Shown here: in pieces, positions 18,331 to 27,569 of the stretch
Layout of the letters: each line of letters begins with the position of its first letter
Numbering within the stretch: position 1 is the first letter of the stretch
Assembly: GCA_963741995.1 (NCBI GenBank)
Contig: CAVUKI010000001.1
Coordinates: 868,001-932,000 of the forward strand
Source of the DNA: Bog-473 sp963741995
GTDB lineage: Bacteria > Actinomycetota > Acidimicrobiia > Acidimicrobiales > RAAP-2
Length of the DNA stretch: 64,000 bases
Direction of reading: 5' to 3'
Made by a program: the position numbers and the translations under genes
Notes under the pieces: generated by a model
Told to the model about the DNA's origin: nothing
What the model saw: only the letters and a program-made list of their open reading frames with translations
Databases searched by the model: none

Positions 18331-18731
18331 CGGGTCGGAGGCGTCGACTTCCCGGTCCCTGGTCCCGCGATCCGCTCGACGGCCGCGCGCAGCTCGGTGA
18401 CTTCCTGGCCCAACGAACGCGCCAGGTCATCTGCCGTGAGTCCAAGGTTGCCCACCCGGTCGGACAGTTCGTCGCAGCGCCCTGCGATGGCATCGACCGC
18501 TCGCACCACATCACCGAGAAGCCGATGATCCGCGGTGCCGAGGAGTCGGGAGACAAGGGAGCGGACCTTGGCGCGTAGTCGCGCCGAGGGTGCCCGGGAA
18601 TCGGCCGGCGCCTCATGCAGGCGTGCCCATCCCGTGTGCAGCTTTACTATGTGCTCGCTGGACCGCAGCGGTGGGAGAGGCTCGGGGGGGTCGGACGGCC
18701 GGCGGAACATCACCGGAGGCTTCTCGGTCAC
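18327..18731 (-). CDS. small coiled-coil protein of unknown function between two glycosyltransferases
   Basis: A 134-residue soluble protein without membrane segment or signal peptide. The first 40 residues are proline-rich (PSDPPEPLPPLRSSE); the rest is helical with heptad-like spacing (LLGDVVRAVDAIAGRCDELS, LARSLGQEVTELRAAVERI), suggesting a coiled coil. The GTG start overlaps the stop of the GT2 upstream by 4 bases and its stop overlaps the next GTG by 4 bases, so it is translationally coupled inside a glycosyltransferase operon. Similar small helical proteins occur in other actinobacterial GT clusters, but I cannot assign a function; an assembly or scaffold role would be a guess. Confidence 0.7.
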   Translation of the reverse strand: MTEKPPVMFRRPSDPPEPLPPLRSSEHIVKLHTGWARLHEAPADSRAPSARLRAKVRSLVSRLLGTADHRLLGDVVRAVDAIAGRCDELSDRVGNLGLTADDLARSLGQEVTELRAAVERIAGPGTGKSTPPTR

Positions 18732-20467
18732 GCCTCGTTCTCCATGCGCTGGAGGCCGGCGTACCAGTCCTGCCACCACTTCTCCTCGCCGGGTTGACGC
18801 AGTGCACAGGACGAGTCCATCCGAGTGAGGTGAGGGTTCAAGTACGGATCACCAGCCAAGATGCTCGCCTTCCAGCGGTCGATGAAATGCACGATATCCC
18901 GAACATCGCCGGCAGTGCCTCGGCTGGGCGACTCGTGATGGATGAGTTCGGCGGTGGACTCGTAGAGGACCCGCAGGTTCGATTGCTGAAGTCGTAGGCA
19001 GTAGTCGATGTCATTCAGGTCGATCCCGAGCGCTTCGTCGAACCCGCCATGGACTTCGAAGATCGTTCGCCGAGTCGCGAGGCACGCTCCTGTTACGCCG
19101 GAGCATTCCCGGGTCGTCACCGCCATCGAAAGGTAACCCGGCTCACTCTCGTCGAGCCCGACAAGGGGATGTCCGGCCGCGCCACCCAGCCCGATGACCA
19201 CGCCACAGTGCTGCACACGATGGTCGGGATAGAGGAGGCGGGCACCGACTGCTCCCACGTCGAGGCGTTCCGCTTGGGCGCAGAGTGCGTCGAGCCATCC
19301 GACCGACAGGGCCTCGATGTCGTTGTTCAAGAAGACGAGCACCTCGGCCGTGGCCAACGCGGCCGCAGTATTGTTCAGCTCGGCCCAGTTGAAGGGCCGG
19401 TCATCACGGAGAATGCGCACATCTGGCCTGACGGCGAGCCGTTCGAGAAGCGTCGCCGTCTCGGGCTGGTTCGAGCCGTTGTCGACGAGTATGTAGTCGG
19501 GGGCGATCGCCGCCGTGGTCCGGTCGATGGAGTCGATGCACGCGCGGAGGAGTCGAGGCTCGTCTCGGAACGGGATGATGATATTCGCCGTCTCCACGGA
19601 GCCCGGGGAGCGCCGGATACGCACCGACCCGGCAGATCCGCCCGGGAGCACAGTCGCGTTCTCTCCCCGGCGTCCGAGCGCGGCCACCACGTGGTCCGTG
19701 CCGCTGGTGGCGTCCGTGGGCACGGGACGGGGCGGGATGAGCCGATGGCACAAGACTTCGGGGATGTGTCGGACCGAGTCGGCCACCTCTGATGCGCGCA
19801 GCGCGAAGTCGTGCTCCCGAGCCTCCGGCACGCCAGCTGAACCGGCCGGCAGCCGCTTCACGACGCCGGCAGAAAGGGCCACCGGGCGGCCGACGCAGTC
19901 TGCGTGCAGAAGAAACTCTGGGGAAAAGGCCGGCTTGAGCCGAGGCCAGACGTGCTTTCCGTCCGCGCCAAGGCGGTCCTCGTCGCCGTACGCCATGCCG
20001 TTCTCGTCCAGCGCGGCCGACAGGAGACGCACCGTGTCACGGGCCCAGACATCTCCGGGAAAGATGAGCCCGACGTCCTCCCCTGATGCTGCTGTGAGCC
20101 CGAAATCCAGCATCTCCTCGTAGGTGCAGGTGGGCTCTCGCTCCCGGAGGGCAAAATGTTGGCGAATGCCCGAGACCACCAGGAGAGCCGTCACCTCCGG
20201 TTGCCAGGGCCGGTGCACCACCACCGTGAGCTTCCAGTGCGTGCTCTCCTGCGCGCCCAACGATTGGAGGGAATCGACTGTCTCAGCGGGCGGTCTTCCT
20301 TCGATCACCATGACCACGTGGAGGATGCGCAGCTGCGGGGGCCGAGCCAAGGCGGTGCTTTGCATCGCCTCCCTCGTTGACACCCAGCTGCCGTAAGGAA
20401 CCGGGTCCTGGGCCACGTCGGGACGGAGCGGCGGGAGCGTCCTCGGGGCGAAGAGGACCCGGTCCAC
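18728..20467 (-). CDS. tandem-domain GT2 glycosyltransferase
   Basis: A 579-residue soluble protein with two GT2 units. The first (about 50-260) is divergent but keeps VDSLQSLGAQESTHWKLTVV and AYGDEDRLGADG followed by RLKPAFSPEFLL, the signature of the front domain of bi-domain rhamnan or mannan-type GT2 enzymes. The second (about 300-520) has ANIIIPFRDEPRLLRACIDS, YILVDNGSNQPETATLLE, VLFLNND-like VLVFLNNDIEAL (the DXD region) and GGFDEALGIDLNDIDYCLRL. The frame is intact, unlike neighbours on its downstream side. The start is a GTG at 20467. It heads the three-gene minus-strand operon and is divergent from the aminotransferase. Confidence 0.88.
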   Translation of the reverse strand: MDRVLFAPRTLPPLRPDVAQDPVPYGSWVSTREAMQSTALARPPQLRILHVVMVIEGRPPAETVDSLQSLGAQESTHWKLTVVVHRPWQPEVTALLVVSGIRQHFALREREPTCTYEEMLDFGLTAASGEDVGLIFPGDVWARDTVRLLSAALDENGMAYGDEDRLGADGKHVWPRLKPAFSPEFLLHADCVGRPVALSAGVVKRLPAGSAGVPEAREHDFALRASEVADSVRHIPEVLCHRLIPPRPVPTDATSGTDHVVAALGRRGENATVLPGGSAGSVRIRRSPGSVETANIIIPFRDEPRLLRACIDSIDRTTAAIAPDYILVDNGSNQPETATLLERLAVRPDVRILRDDRPFNWAELNNTAAALATAEVLVFLNNDIEALSVGWLDALCAQAERLDVGAVGARLLYPDHRVQHCGVVIGLGGAAGHPLVGLDESEPGYLSMAVTTRECSGVTGACLATRRTIFEVHGGFDEALGIDLNDIDYCLRLQQSNLRVLYESTAELIHHESPSRGTAGDVRDIVHFIDRWKASILAGDPYLNPHLTRMDSSCALRQPGEEKWWQDWYAGLQRMENEA

Positions 20468-20544
20468 GTCGCCAATCTACCGGAGTGGCGCCAGGCTGCC
20501 TGGCGCGTTGGCGCAGGTGAGCGTGAACCTGTCACGATGCGGCC

Positions 20545-21633
20545 GTGCGGATTTCGGACCGTCTGCTCATGGGCCCCGGGCCCTCGAACCCGTACCCCGA
20601 GGTCACCATGGCGCTGGCCGCACCGGTGCTGGGGCACCTCGATCCGGAGTTCCTCGACATCCTCGACGAGACCAACGACCGGCTGCGCCAGGTTTTCGCG
20701 ACCTCCAACGCCCTGACCCTGCCTCTGAGCGGCACTGGGTCAGCGGGAATGGAGGCGTCCTTCGTCAACTTCGTGCGCCCCGGCGACTCCGTCGTCGTCG
20801 GGGTGAACGGCGTCTTCGGGGAGCGGATGTGCGAAGTGGCGGACCGCCTCGGCGCTCAGGTCATCCGGGTGGAGGGGGCCTGGGGCGAGCCGATCGACCC
20901 GGCCCAGCTCCTCTCCGCCCACCCGGCGCCCGCGTTGATCGCGGTGGTGCATGCGGAGACCTCGACGGGAGTGCGCAACGACATTGCACCGCTTGGGGCA
21001 GGCAAGGGCGACGCGCTGTTGGTGGTCGACGTGGTCACCTCGCTGGGTGGGATCGAGGTCGCCGTCGACGAATGGGGCATCGATGTCGCCTATGGCGGCA
21101 CCCAGAAGTGCCTGGGTGTCCCGCCGGGCCTCGCACCGCTCACCGTTTCCGAGCGCGCCTTGGAGCGCATTGTCGAGCGCCCCTCGAGCTGGTACCTCGA
21201 TCTCAACCTTCTGGCCCGCTATGTCAACGACTCCTCGGGCGGGGCGCGGGTATACCACCACACCGCACCGGTGGTGATGGTGGCGGCACTGCACGCCGGG
21301 CTGGGCGCCGTCCTCGATGAGGGGCTCCCAGCTTCGTGGGAACGGCACGCCGAGTGCGGCCGCCTGCTGCAGGACGGGCTGGGCGACCTCGGACTCGAGC
21401 TGCTCGTGGCAGCGGACTACCGTCTGCCCCAGCTCACTACTGTGCGCATCCCGGCCGGCGTTGACGACGGCTTCGTGCGGCGCGAGCTTCTTTCCTCCTA
21501 TGGCATTGAGATCGGCGCCGGCGCTGGCCGGCTGGCCGGGCAGATCTGGCGCATCGGCTGCATGGGGCACACCGCGCGCCGACGCAACGTTCTCGCGCTG
21601 CTGGGCGCGCTGAAGGAGGTACTCGCACGATGA
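20545..21633 (+). CDS. class V aminotransferase, alanine/serine-glyoxylate aminotransferase type
   Basis: PLP enzyme of 362 residues of the AGT/SPT group. The N-terminus LLMGPGPSNPYPEVTMAL is the classic glyoxylate-binding start; GTGSAGMEA (63-71), VVDVVTSLGGIEV (160-172, aspartate contacting the PLP ring) and VAYGGTQKCLGVPPGL (181-196, Schiff-base Lys188) are present, and the C-terminal WRIGCMGHTARRRNVLALLG matches the substrate-carboxylate arginine region. Likely reaction: transfer of an amino group from alanine, serine or aspartate to glyoxylate or pyruvate. The start is GTG at 20545. Its stop overlaps the next ATG by 4 bases, so it is coupled to the acetyltransferase. Confidence 0.9.
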   Translation: MRISDRLLMGPGPSNPYPEVTMALAAPVLGHLDPEFLDILDETNDRLRQVFATSNALTLPLSGTGSAGMEASFVNFVRPGDSVVVGVNGVFGERMCEVADRLGAQVIRVEGAWGEPIDPAQLLSAHPAPALIAVVHAETSTGVRNDIAPLGAGKGDALLVVDVVTSLGGIEVAVDEWGIDVAYGGTQKCLGVPPGLAPLTVSERALERIVERPSSWYLDLNLLARYVNDSSGGARVYHHTAPVVMVAALHAGLGAVLDEGLPASWERHAECGRLLQDGLGDLGLELLVAADYRLPQLTTVRIPAGVDDGFVRRELLSSYGIEIGAGAGRLAGQIWRIGCMGHTARRRNVLALLGALKEVLAR

Positions 21634-22250
21634 CTGCGGCCAGGGCGGTGCGCCACGCGCCCCTGGAACTCCGGGGGAAGCGGGTGCTGCTGCGCTCGTT
21701 GACGGAGAATGACTTTGCCGCCTGGCACGAGGTGCGGACCCGCTGCGCCAGCTGGCTGCTCAGGTGGGAGCCCCGGCCCAAAGGCGCGCCGGCGCCGATG
21801 GAGGACCGTCCGAGCTTCGCTGCACGCTGCGGAATTCGAGAACGTGAACGACACCTGGGGACCGGCTACGGCTTCGGGATCTTCGTGGGCGAGCGTTTCG
21901 CCGGCGAGGTGACGCTGTCCTCTATTCAGCGCGGGCCGTTCCAGAGCGGCGTCATCGGGTACTGGGTCGATGAGTCGCTGGCGGGACGCGGGCTGGTGCC
22001 CGAGGCGGTTGTCGTCACCCTGCGGTTTGCCTTCGAGGCGATCTCGTTGCACCGCGTGGAGATCGCCATCATCCCGAGGAACACGGCCAGCCGGCGCGTC
22101 GTCGAGAAGCTGGGTATCCGCGAGGAGGGCACCGCCCTCCGCCTTCTCGAGATCGACGGGGAGTGGGAGGACCACGTGCGCTACGCCATCACGGCGGAGG
22201 AATGGGCCGTGCGCGAGCGCGAGCTGGTCGAGGAGTGGCTCGAGAGCTGA
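21630..22250 (+). CDS. GNAT acetyltransferase, RimJ-like
   Basis: A 206-residue GNAT-fold N-acetyltransferase of the RimJ/RimL type, which acetylates the N-terminal alanine of ribosomal protein S5 in the best known case. LELRGKRVLLRSLTENDF is the usual start; GEVTLSSIQRGPFQSGVIGYWVD and the acetyl-CoA loop AGRGLVPEAVVVTLRFAFE (about 113-131) are standard; HRVEIAIIPRNTASRRVVEKLG closes the fold. The ATG overlaps the aminotransferase stop by 4 bases. The protein target is not shown by the sequence. Confidence 0.85.
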   Translation: MTAARAVRHAPLELRGKRVLLRSLTENDFAAWHEVRTRCASWLLRWEPRPKGAPAPMEDRPSFAARCGIRERERHLGTGYGFGIFVGERFAGEVTLSSIQRGPFQSGVIGYWVDESLAGRGLVPEAVVVTLRFAFEAISLHRVEIAIIPRNTASRRVVEKLGIREEGTALRLLEIDGEWEDHVRYAITAEEWAVRERELVEEWLES

Positions 22251-22255
22251 GGGCG

Positions 22256-23293
22256 TCAGGTGTCGCCGCCACCCACGACTGAGGGTGAATGCCGGAAGAA
22301 CTGCTCGACGTCGTGCTCGTAGGTGTACGACAGCGGTTGCTTGCCGGTCTGACGGCGGAGCCGCTGGGCCCGGATGAAAGTCTGCACGGCGCCGGCACTG
22401 GTGGCGTTGTACGTGAAGCCGGTCGCGGCGAGGCGCCTGGTGTCCACACCCCGGCCATAGCGGAGCAGATCCTCGAGCTCGGAGGGCAGGTCGAACAGGC
22501 GGGCCAGGGGGCGAATCTTCAAGGGGCTGAACGGCGAGAGGGGCACCAGCCGGGTGCCACAGATGTTCGCAACCTCGCTCCATGGGAGTCGGCCCTGGGC
22601 CGCCACGTTGTAGAGGCCGGGGATCCCGGCCTGGGTGACGTGGAGCAGTGCCCGCACCACGTCGTCCTCCTCAATGAACTGCAGGAGCGGATCGAAACCG
22701 AAGATGGACGGGCAGACGGGCCGCGCGAGGTTCCGGCTGATCGGTGTGGTGAGATGCTCGCCGAGAACGTTGGCAAAGCGGAGCACGGTGACCTTCGTGC
22801 CCGGGTTGTCCTCGGCAAAGTCCCGCATGAGCCCATCGGCTTCGACGAGCGCACGTTCCACACTGTTCTTCACCGGGCTCGTCCGGAGGGTGTCTTCCTG
22901 AAAGGTGTTCGGGTCGCTGGCGGCCGAGCCGTAGACCAGGGTGGAGGACTTGACCACGATGTGACGCACCGACGAGCCGGCCGCCCCGGCGGCGGCCAGC
23001 AGGTTCATCGTCCCGATGACGTTGATCTCGTGCATTGCCCGTCTCGGTACCGAGGTGGAGTTGGTGATCATGAACGTATGGAGGATCGTGTCGACCTGGG
23101 TCGCTTTCACGATCCGGTTCATGATGGAATACGTCTGATCGGCCCGGACGAACTCGGCTCGCTCGAACGGGACGGAGGGTGTCCCGGTTCCCATGCCGAG
23201 GATCACGTCCATATTCGGGTCGGTCTCGAGCGCCTGGATCATCCGGCCACCCCAGAAGGTGTCGGCTCCGGTGACGAGGACGCGACGACTCAC
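22256..23293 (-). CDS. NAD-dependent epimerase/dehydratase (extended SDR) paired with acyltransferase
   Basis: Extended SDR of 345 residues. The GTG-initiated SRRVLVTGADTFWGGRMIQ contains the NAD(P)-binding loop (here GADTFWGG), then AFERAEFVRAD-like strands, NVIGTMNLLAAAG and VVKSSTLVYGS. The usual YxxxK pair is not obvious: SVERALVEADGLMRDF stands where it is expected, so it may act as a binding protein or an atypical reductase. The GTG lies 7 bases after the acyltransferase stop with GAGG in between. SDR plus lysophosphatidate-type acyltransferase pairs recur in actinobacteria. The substrate is unknown. The stop is only 5 bases from the convergent rimJ-like gene. Confidence 0.75.
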   Translation of the reverse strand: MSRRVLVTGADTFWGGRMIQALETDPNMDVILGMGTGTPSVPFERAEFVRADQTYSIMNRIVKATQVDTILHTFMITNSTSVPRRAMHEINVIGTMNLLAAAGAAGSSVRHIVVKSSTLVYGSAASDPNTFQEDTLRTSPVKNSVERALVEADGLMRDFAEDNPGTKVTVLRFANVLGEHLTTPISRNLARPVCPSIFGFDPLLQFIEEDDVVRALLHVTQAGIPGLYNVAAQGRLPWSEVANICGTRLVPLSPFSPLKIRPLARLFDLPSELEDLLRYGRGVDTRRLAATGFTYNATSAGAVQTFIRAQRLRRQTGKQPLSYTYEHDVEQFFRHSPSVVGGGDT

Positions 23294-23300
23294 GGGCGCC

Positions 23301-24182
23301 TCAGCCGAACCAGACGCTGCGCCGGTCGCGCAGCAGGTCGTAGACGGACTCCTGGAGCAGTGCGCGGATGCGCTCGGACTCCTCCATGATCCGGCTCTTG
23401 GAATACCGCTCCTGGTCCGCCGGGACGTCGAACTGGACGGGAGCGAGCACGCGCAGCTTGAACTTGGCGGGGAACGGCATGACCACCCCGAGCGGCCCCA
23501 TGGCCAGAACGTTGGCCGTGATGGGGAAGTAAGGGAGACCGAGTGCGCGGGCCACGGTCGGCAACCGCAGCACGACCGGCATCGCCTCTTCGGCACCCAC
23601 GACGGCGATGGGGACGACGGGGACACCGGCCCGCATGGCGATCTCGACGAAGCCGCCGCGCCCGAAGCGGCGGAGCTGATAGCGGTCGGTGAACGACTTG
23701 GACGTTCCCTTGGTGCCTTCTGGGAAGACGAGCGCGAGCTGCCGCTGCTCCTTCAACAGCCGATAGGCGTTGGCGGGACGAGCGGAGACGCCGCCGGAGC
23801 GCGCCCACAGGGTTCCGATGACGGGGATGGTCCGGAAGAAGTAGTCGGCCAATCCATAGACCGGCCGCCCGAGCTCCTTCTCAATCCCGTGCATGATGAC
23901 GGGCGCATCGGACGGGATGGCGCCGGCGTGGTTGGCGACGAGCAGCGCACCACCCTCGGTCGGGATCTTCTCGAGACCCTCCCACTCCGTGCGGAACCAC
24001 TTGGAGTAGATGGGCTCGTAGATGGCCCGCGCCAGGGCCCGCGTCCGTTCAGAACGGCCCCATTCGTCGACGTCGGACAGCCGGGGATCCTCGGTTTCAC
24101 CGGCTTGCTCGGCGGCAACGCGGATCGACACGACGGCGGTCGATCGGTTCTTCTCGCCGACAACCTGGCGCCCGCTGGCCAT
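23301..24182 (-). CDS. 1-acyl-sn-glycerol-3-phosphate acyltransferase family protein (PlsC-like)
   Basis: A 293-residue membrane-associated acyltransferase. Motif I is NHAGAIPSD (84-92, with the catalytic His and Asp), motif III is FPEGTKG (153-159), and VPVVPIAVVGAEEAMP is motif IV. The family transfers an acyl chain from acyl-CoA or acyl-ACP to lysophosphatidate or a related acceptor. The first 45 residues are polar and less conserved. The ATG at 24182 opens a two-gene unit with the SDR. It is separate from the NlpC/P60 gene upstream by 48 bases. Confidence 0.88.
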   Translation of the reverse strand: MASGRQVVGEKNRSTAVVSIRVAAEQAGETEDPRLSDVDEWGRSERTRALARAIYEPIYSKWFRTEWEGLEKIPTEGGALLVANHAGAIPSDAPVIMHGIEKELGRPVYGLADYFFRTIPVIGTLWARSGGVSARPANAYRLLKEQRQLALVFPEGTKGTSKSFTDRYQLRRFGRGGFVEIAMRAGVPVVPIAVVGAEEAMPVVLRLPTVARALGLPYFPITANVLAMGPLGVVMPFPAKFKLRVLAPVQFDVPADQERYSKSRIMEESERIRALLQESVYDLLRDRRSVWFG

Positions 24183-24230
24183 CGCCCCATCGTACCGATC
24201 ACCCGGACGACGGGATCCTGGCCAACCGAG

Positions 24231-25494
24231 CTACGGGCGGGCCGCCCCGATCAAGCCTTCGGTGAAGATGGGGGAGTAGGACACGGTCGATCCCGTGAAG
24301 GGGGCCTGAATCACGGTGTCGGTCCCGTAGGGCCCCGATCCGGCGTACATCACGACGTGGTCCACCTGGCTGTCCCCGTCGAGGTTGTAATAGAAGAGCA
24401 GGTCACCAGGTTGCAGCGCGTCGAGTGACACGTGGGTGAGCGCGGGCCACTGCGTCTCGGTCGTCCTTGGGATGGTGACGCCCGCTTGGGACCAGGCCCA
24501 TTGGGTGAGTCCGGAGCAGTCGAATCCAACACCCGGCTCCTCGCCGCCGAAGACGTAGGGCACACCCAGCTGGGATACGGCCGCCTGCAAAGCGGCCATC
24601 CCCGCGCTCCCCCCTGAGGAGGATCCGCCAACGGGCCCGGTGGTACCCCCGGCCTGGTTGGCGGCCGCTGTGGCGGCCGCGGCACCGGACGAACCGCCGA
24701 CCGCTCCCGCCACGTTCGCCGCCGTTGCCGCTGCGGCCGCTGCTTGCTGCTGCGCCGCCGCGCTGTGTGCTGCCGCTGCTGCTGCCGCTTCCTGCTTCGC
24801 CTCTTGAATGGCGGCTGCCGCGACTTGTTGGGCCAGCTGACCCTGCACCTGGTTCAAGGTTGCCTTCGTCGTAGCAGCTTCTTGCTCGTTGGCTTGCGCG
24901 AGCGACTTCGCCTGTGCCGCCTCCGACTGGGCTTGTGCCGCCTCCGACTGCTGGGCCACCTCTTGTGACTGCAAGCTCGTCTCGGACTGCAGCAGCGAGG
25001 TCTCGTCCTTGGTGAGGTTGCCGACAATCTGGTTCGTGTACTGGTTGCGTGCTTGGCTCAAGGTTGCCGACGTGGAGAAGTAGGACGCGAGCGCGGACTC
25101 AGGCGTTCCGTAGATGTATGCCGCCACGGCGTCCTTCGAGACGGCCCGACGGTCCACGTTCACGGCCGAGCGCGCATGGACGAGGTTGGCGGCAATCGTC
25201 TGCAACGCGGACTGCGCGTTCAGGAAGTTCTGCTGCGCCGTGTTGTACTTATCGTCGAGGACGGAGGTCTGCTGCTCCTCCTGGGCCAGCGTCGCCTCTA
25301 TCTGGCTGACTTGCGACTGCGTGGCGTTGATCTGCGACTGGTTCGGAGCAGGTCCGGGCAGCGTGGTGGGTGTGGTCGCGCCCGCGCGTCGCCGTCGCCG
25401 TCGACAGCAGCGCGGCGAGTACGCCGACGACCATGGTCACCCTGACAGGAGGAGTCCGCCTGCGGGCAGTGCCCCGACAATTCACTGCAGCCAC
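24231..25494 (-). CDS. secreted NlpC/P60 peptidoglycan hydrolase with coiled-coil N-terminus (frameshifted)
   Basis: Cell-wall endopeptidase of the NlpC/P60 class, expected to cut stem-peptide bonds outside the membrane. A signal peptide (RRRTPPVRV then TMVVGVLAALLSTATA) is followed by a +1 frame change near 25388 in CGCGCGGGCGCG, then a long coiled coil rich in Gln, Ala and Ser (ATQSQVSQIEATLAQEEQQT onward), an Ala/Gly linker encoded by GC-repeats near 24.6-24.8 kb, and the catalytic domain: VPYVFGGEEPGVGFDCSGLT (nucleophile Cys) and VDHVVMYAG (catalytic His). The corrected length is about 420 residues. A coiled coil plus NlpC layout resembles RipC/PcsB-like division hydrolases. The GTG start at 25494 is provisional; ATG 25434 is the alternative. 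Confidence 0.85.
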
Positions 25495-25666
25495 GGCGAA
25501 AGAGCGTAATGGCTGATCGGTGGCATCTTCGGCATCCCGTCTGATTCCTTCCGGTTGCGTCCCGAGTTCGCGCGCTGTTCACCTTCCGTTCGTGTATCGG
25601 CTGAATCGGTGGCCCGATTGACCGTTGACGATTGTCTCCATAGGGTCCCCGTACGTGGAGGGAGTC

Positions 25667-27226
25667 GTGTCAGTCGCTCAGGGGAGACTCAGAGGCGTCT
25701 GGCGCGAGGACTTGTGGTCGTTTTCGGGCATCCCGTACGCCCGCGCGCCGGTCGGTGCGTTGCGGTGGCGCCCCCCGCTGGAGGCCGACGATTGGAGTGA
25801 GATCCGGGATGCATCGACCTTTGGGCCGATCGCCCCGCAGACCGCCGCCGTGCCTGGCATCACGAGTCCGTCGGACCCGTCGTCGTCCGAGCCGCACAGC
25901 GAGGATTGTCTCTCGCTCAACGTGTGGACCCCAGAGCTGCCCGGGTCCCCCTCGGTGGAGCCGGGACACGGCCGACCGGTGATGGTCTTCATCCACGGGG
26001 GCGGCTTCACCTCGGGCAGCGGATCGGTCTTCCTCTACCGGGGCGGGGCGCTCGTGCGCAATGGCGATGCCGTCGTCGTGACCATCAACTACCGACTCGG
26101 TGCCCTGGGCTTCCTGGGTCACCGGGACCTCGCCGATCCGGATGGACTGGTCGGGAACTGGGGCATCCAGGACCAGTTGGCTGCGTTGCGCTGGGTGCGC
26201 GACAACATCGCGGTTTTCGGCGGTGATCCGAGTGCCGTCACCATCTTCGGTGAGTCAGCCGGTGGCTTCAGCGTTGCCACCTTGCTCGGCACGCCCGCCG
26301 CCAAGGGGCTCTTCCGGCGCGCCATCGTGCAGAGCGGGGGAGTGCACATGCATACCGTCGATGAGGCGGAACGCGCGGCCGATCGATTGGCGGCTGTTCT
26401 GGGCATCGCGTCGTGCACCAGGGAGGCACTGGAACGGATCCCCGCCACCGAGCTTGTGGCGGCCAGCGAAGAGATGGGGAAGCGACGACCGGATCCCGGG
26501 ATGATCCCGCTCCCCTTCCTTCCCGTCGTCGACGGTGTGCTGCTGCCCGACCATCCGCTGGCTGCGGTGGGAAATGGCGCCGCCGCCGGCATCGACTTGC
26601 TGATCGGGACCAACCGGGACGAGCTGACCCTCTTCGGTCTCGGGAACCCCGCGCTGATGGCGCTCGACGCAGACGGTGTGACGCGCTGGGTCGAGAACGC
26701 CGTGCCCGACATGGCAGCGCCGGAGGTCATCAATGACTACCAAGCCGCACGGGAATCGCGAGGCGAGTCGGTCGAGCCCAACGCCGTCTGGGTCGCCATC
26801 GGGACCGATATCGTCTTCCGCTGGCCCAGCCTCCAGCTGGCGGCGGCCCACGGCGCCCGTGGCTCGCGTGCTTTCGTCTATCTCTTCGACTGGGAATCGC
26901 CGGCATTCGGGGGGATCCTCGGTTCTTGTCACGCGCTCGAGCTGCCGTTCGTGTTCGGCGCGGTCCACCTGCCCGTGGTGCAGGTCTTCTCGGGGGGTGG
27001 CCCGGCAGTCGAGACGCTTTCAGCACAGATGCAAGGCGCATGGCTGGCCTTTGCCGCCACCGGTGACCCCAGCCACGACGGGATCGATGCCTGGCGTCCC
27101 TGGGAGCCTGCAGGCCGCGCCACCATGATCTTCGGGGCCAACACCCGGCTCGAGGCCGCTCCACGTGACGAGGAGCTCGCCAGCCTGGAGCGCGCGCGGC
27201 CGCTGGTGTCGGGCGTGCCCGGGTAG
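25667..27226 (+). CDS. carboxylesterase type B
   Basis: Alpha/beta hydrolase of about 519 residues in the cholinesterase/para-nitrobenzyl-esterase family, which hydrolyses carboxylic esters. The oxyanion loop FIHGGGFTSGS (about 108-118), nucleophile elbow FGESAGG (Ser197), acid region LLIGTNRDELTLFG and the histidine in SCHALELPFVFG are all in place, together with the family start YARAPVGALRWRPP and SEDCLSLNVW. The GTG at 25667 is chosen because GGAGGGAG lies just upstream, although the frame is open further up. No signal peptide is visible, so it is probably cytoplasmic. It stands alone and the natural substrate is unknown. Confidence 0.9.
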   Translation: MSVAQGRLRGVWREDLWSFSGIPYARAPVGALRWRPPLEADDWSEIRDASTFGPIAPQTAAVPGITSPSDPSSSEPHSEDCLSLNVWTPELPGSPSVEPGHGRPVMVFIHGGGFTSGSGSVFLYRGGALVRNGDAVVVTINYRLGALGFLGHRDLADPDGLVGNWGIQDQLAALRWVRDNIAVFGGDPSAVTIFGESAGGFSVATLLGTPAAKGLFRRAIVQSGGVHMHTVDEAERAADRLAAVLGIASCTREALERIPATELVAASEEMGKRRPDPGMIPLPFLPVVDGVLLPDHPLAAVGNGAAAGIDLLIGTNRDELTLFGLGNPALMALDADGVTRWVENAVPDMAAPEVINDYQAARESRGESVEPNAVWVAIGTDIVFRWPSLQLAAAHGARGSRAFVYLFDWESPAFGGILGSCHALELPFVFGAVHLPVVQVFSGGGPAVETLSAQMQGAWLAFAATGDPSHDGIDAWRPWEPAGRATMIFGANTRLEAAPRDEELASLERARPLVSGVPG

Positions 27227-27488
27227 GCCCGCCCGGGGACAGGGCGTTACCGGTGCCCGAAGGCCTGACCGCCGAACCGTCCCGGGAATCGGGTCCACCC
27301 GAATTGCAGGGATGCTCGACGGCCCTCGTGGGAACGATTTCCATAGCGGTGCCTGTTCCCTGGGAAGGCGGAAGTTCTCGTGGGGTGAACCTTCGGCCGA
27401 GTGTCGAGACGGTCGGGTCACTCGCCGAGAACATGCACAGGGGGGTCATGCTCATCACAGGGCTCGACTCGGTCAAGAATGGTGGCTC

Positions 27489-27565
27489 GGGGGCGTAGCC
27501 CAACAGGCAGAGGCAGGGCGCTTAAACCGTCCCCAGTGAGGGTTCGAATCCCTCCGCCCCCACCA
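27489..27565 (+). tRNA. tRNA with anticodon TAA (Leu-type D-arm, short variable loop)
   Basis: A complete cloverleaf of 77 bases including encoded CCA. The acceptor stem is GGGGGCG/CGCCCCC with discriminator A. The D-arm has a 3-bp stem GCC/GGC around an 11-base loop with GGCAGA, a layout seen in tRNA-Leu. The anticodon stem is GGGCG/CGTCC (one G-T pair) with loop CTTAAAC, giving anticodon TAA, which reads UUA. The T-arm is GAGGG/CCCTC with loop TTCGAAT. The variable region is only five bases (CCAGT), whereas bacterial tRNA-Leu normally has a long variable arm, so the charging identity is uncertain. It sits alone 262 bases after the esterase. Confidence 0.9.
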
Positions 27566-27569
27566 GCAA

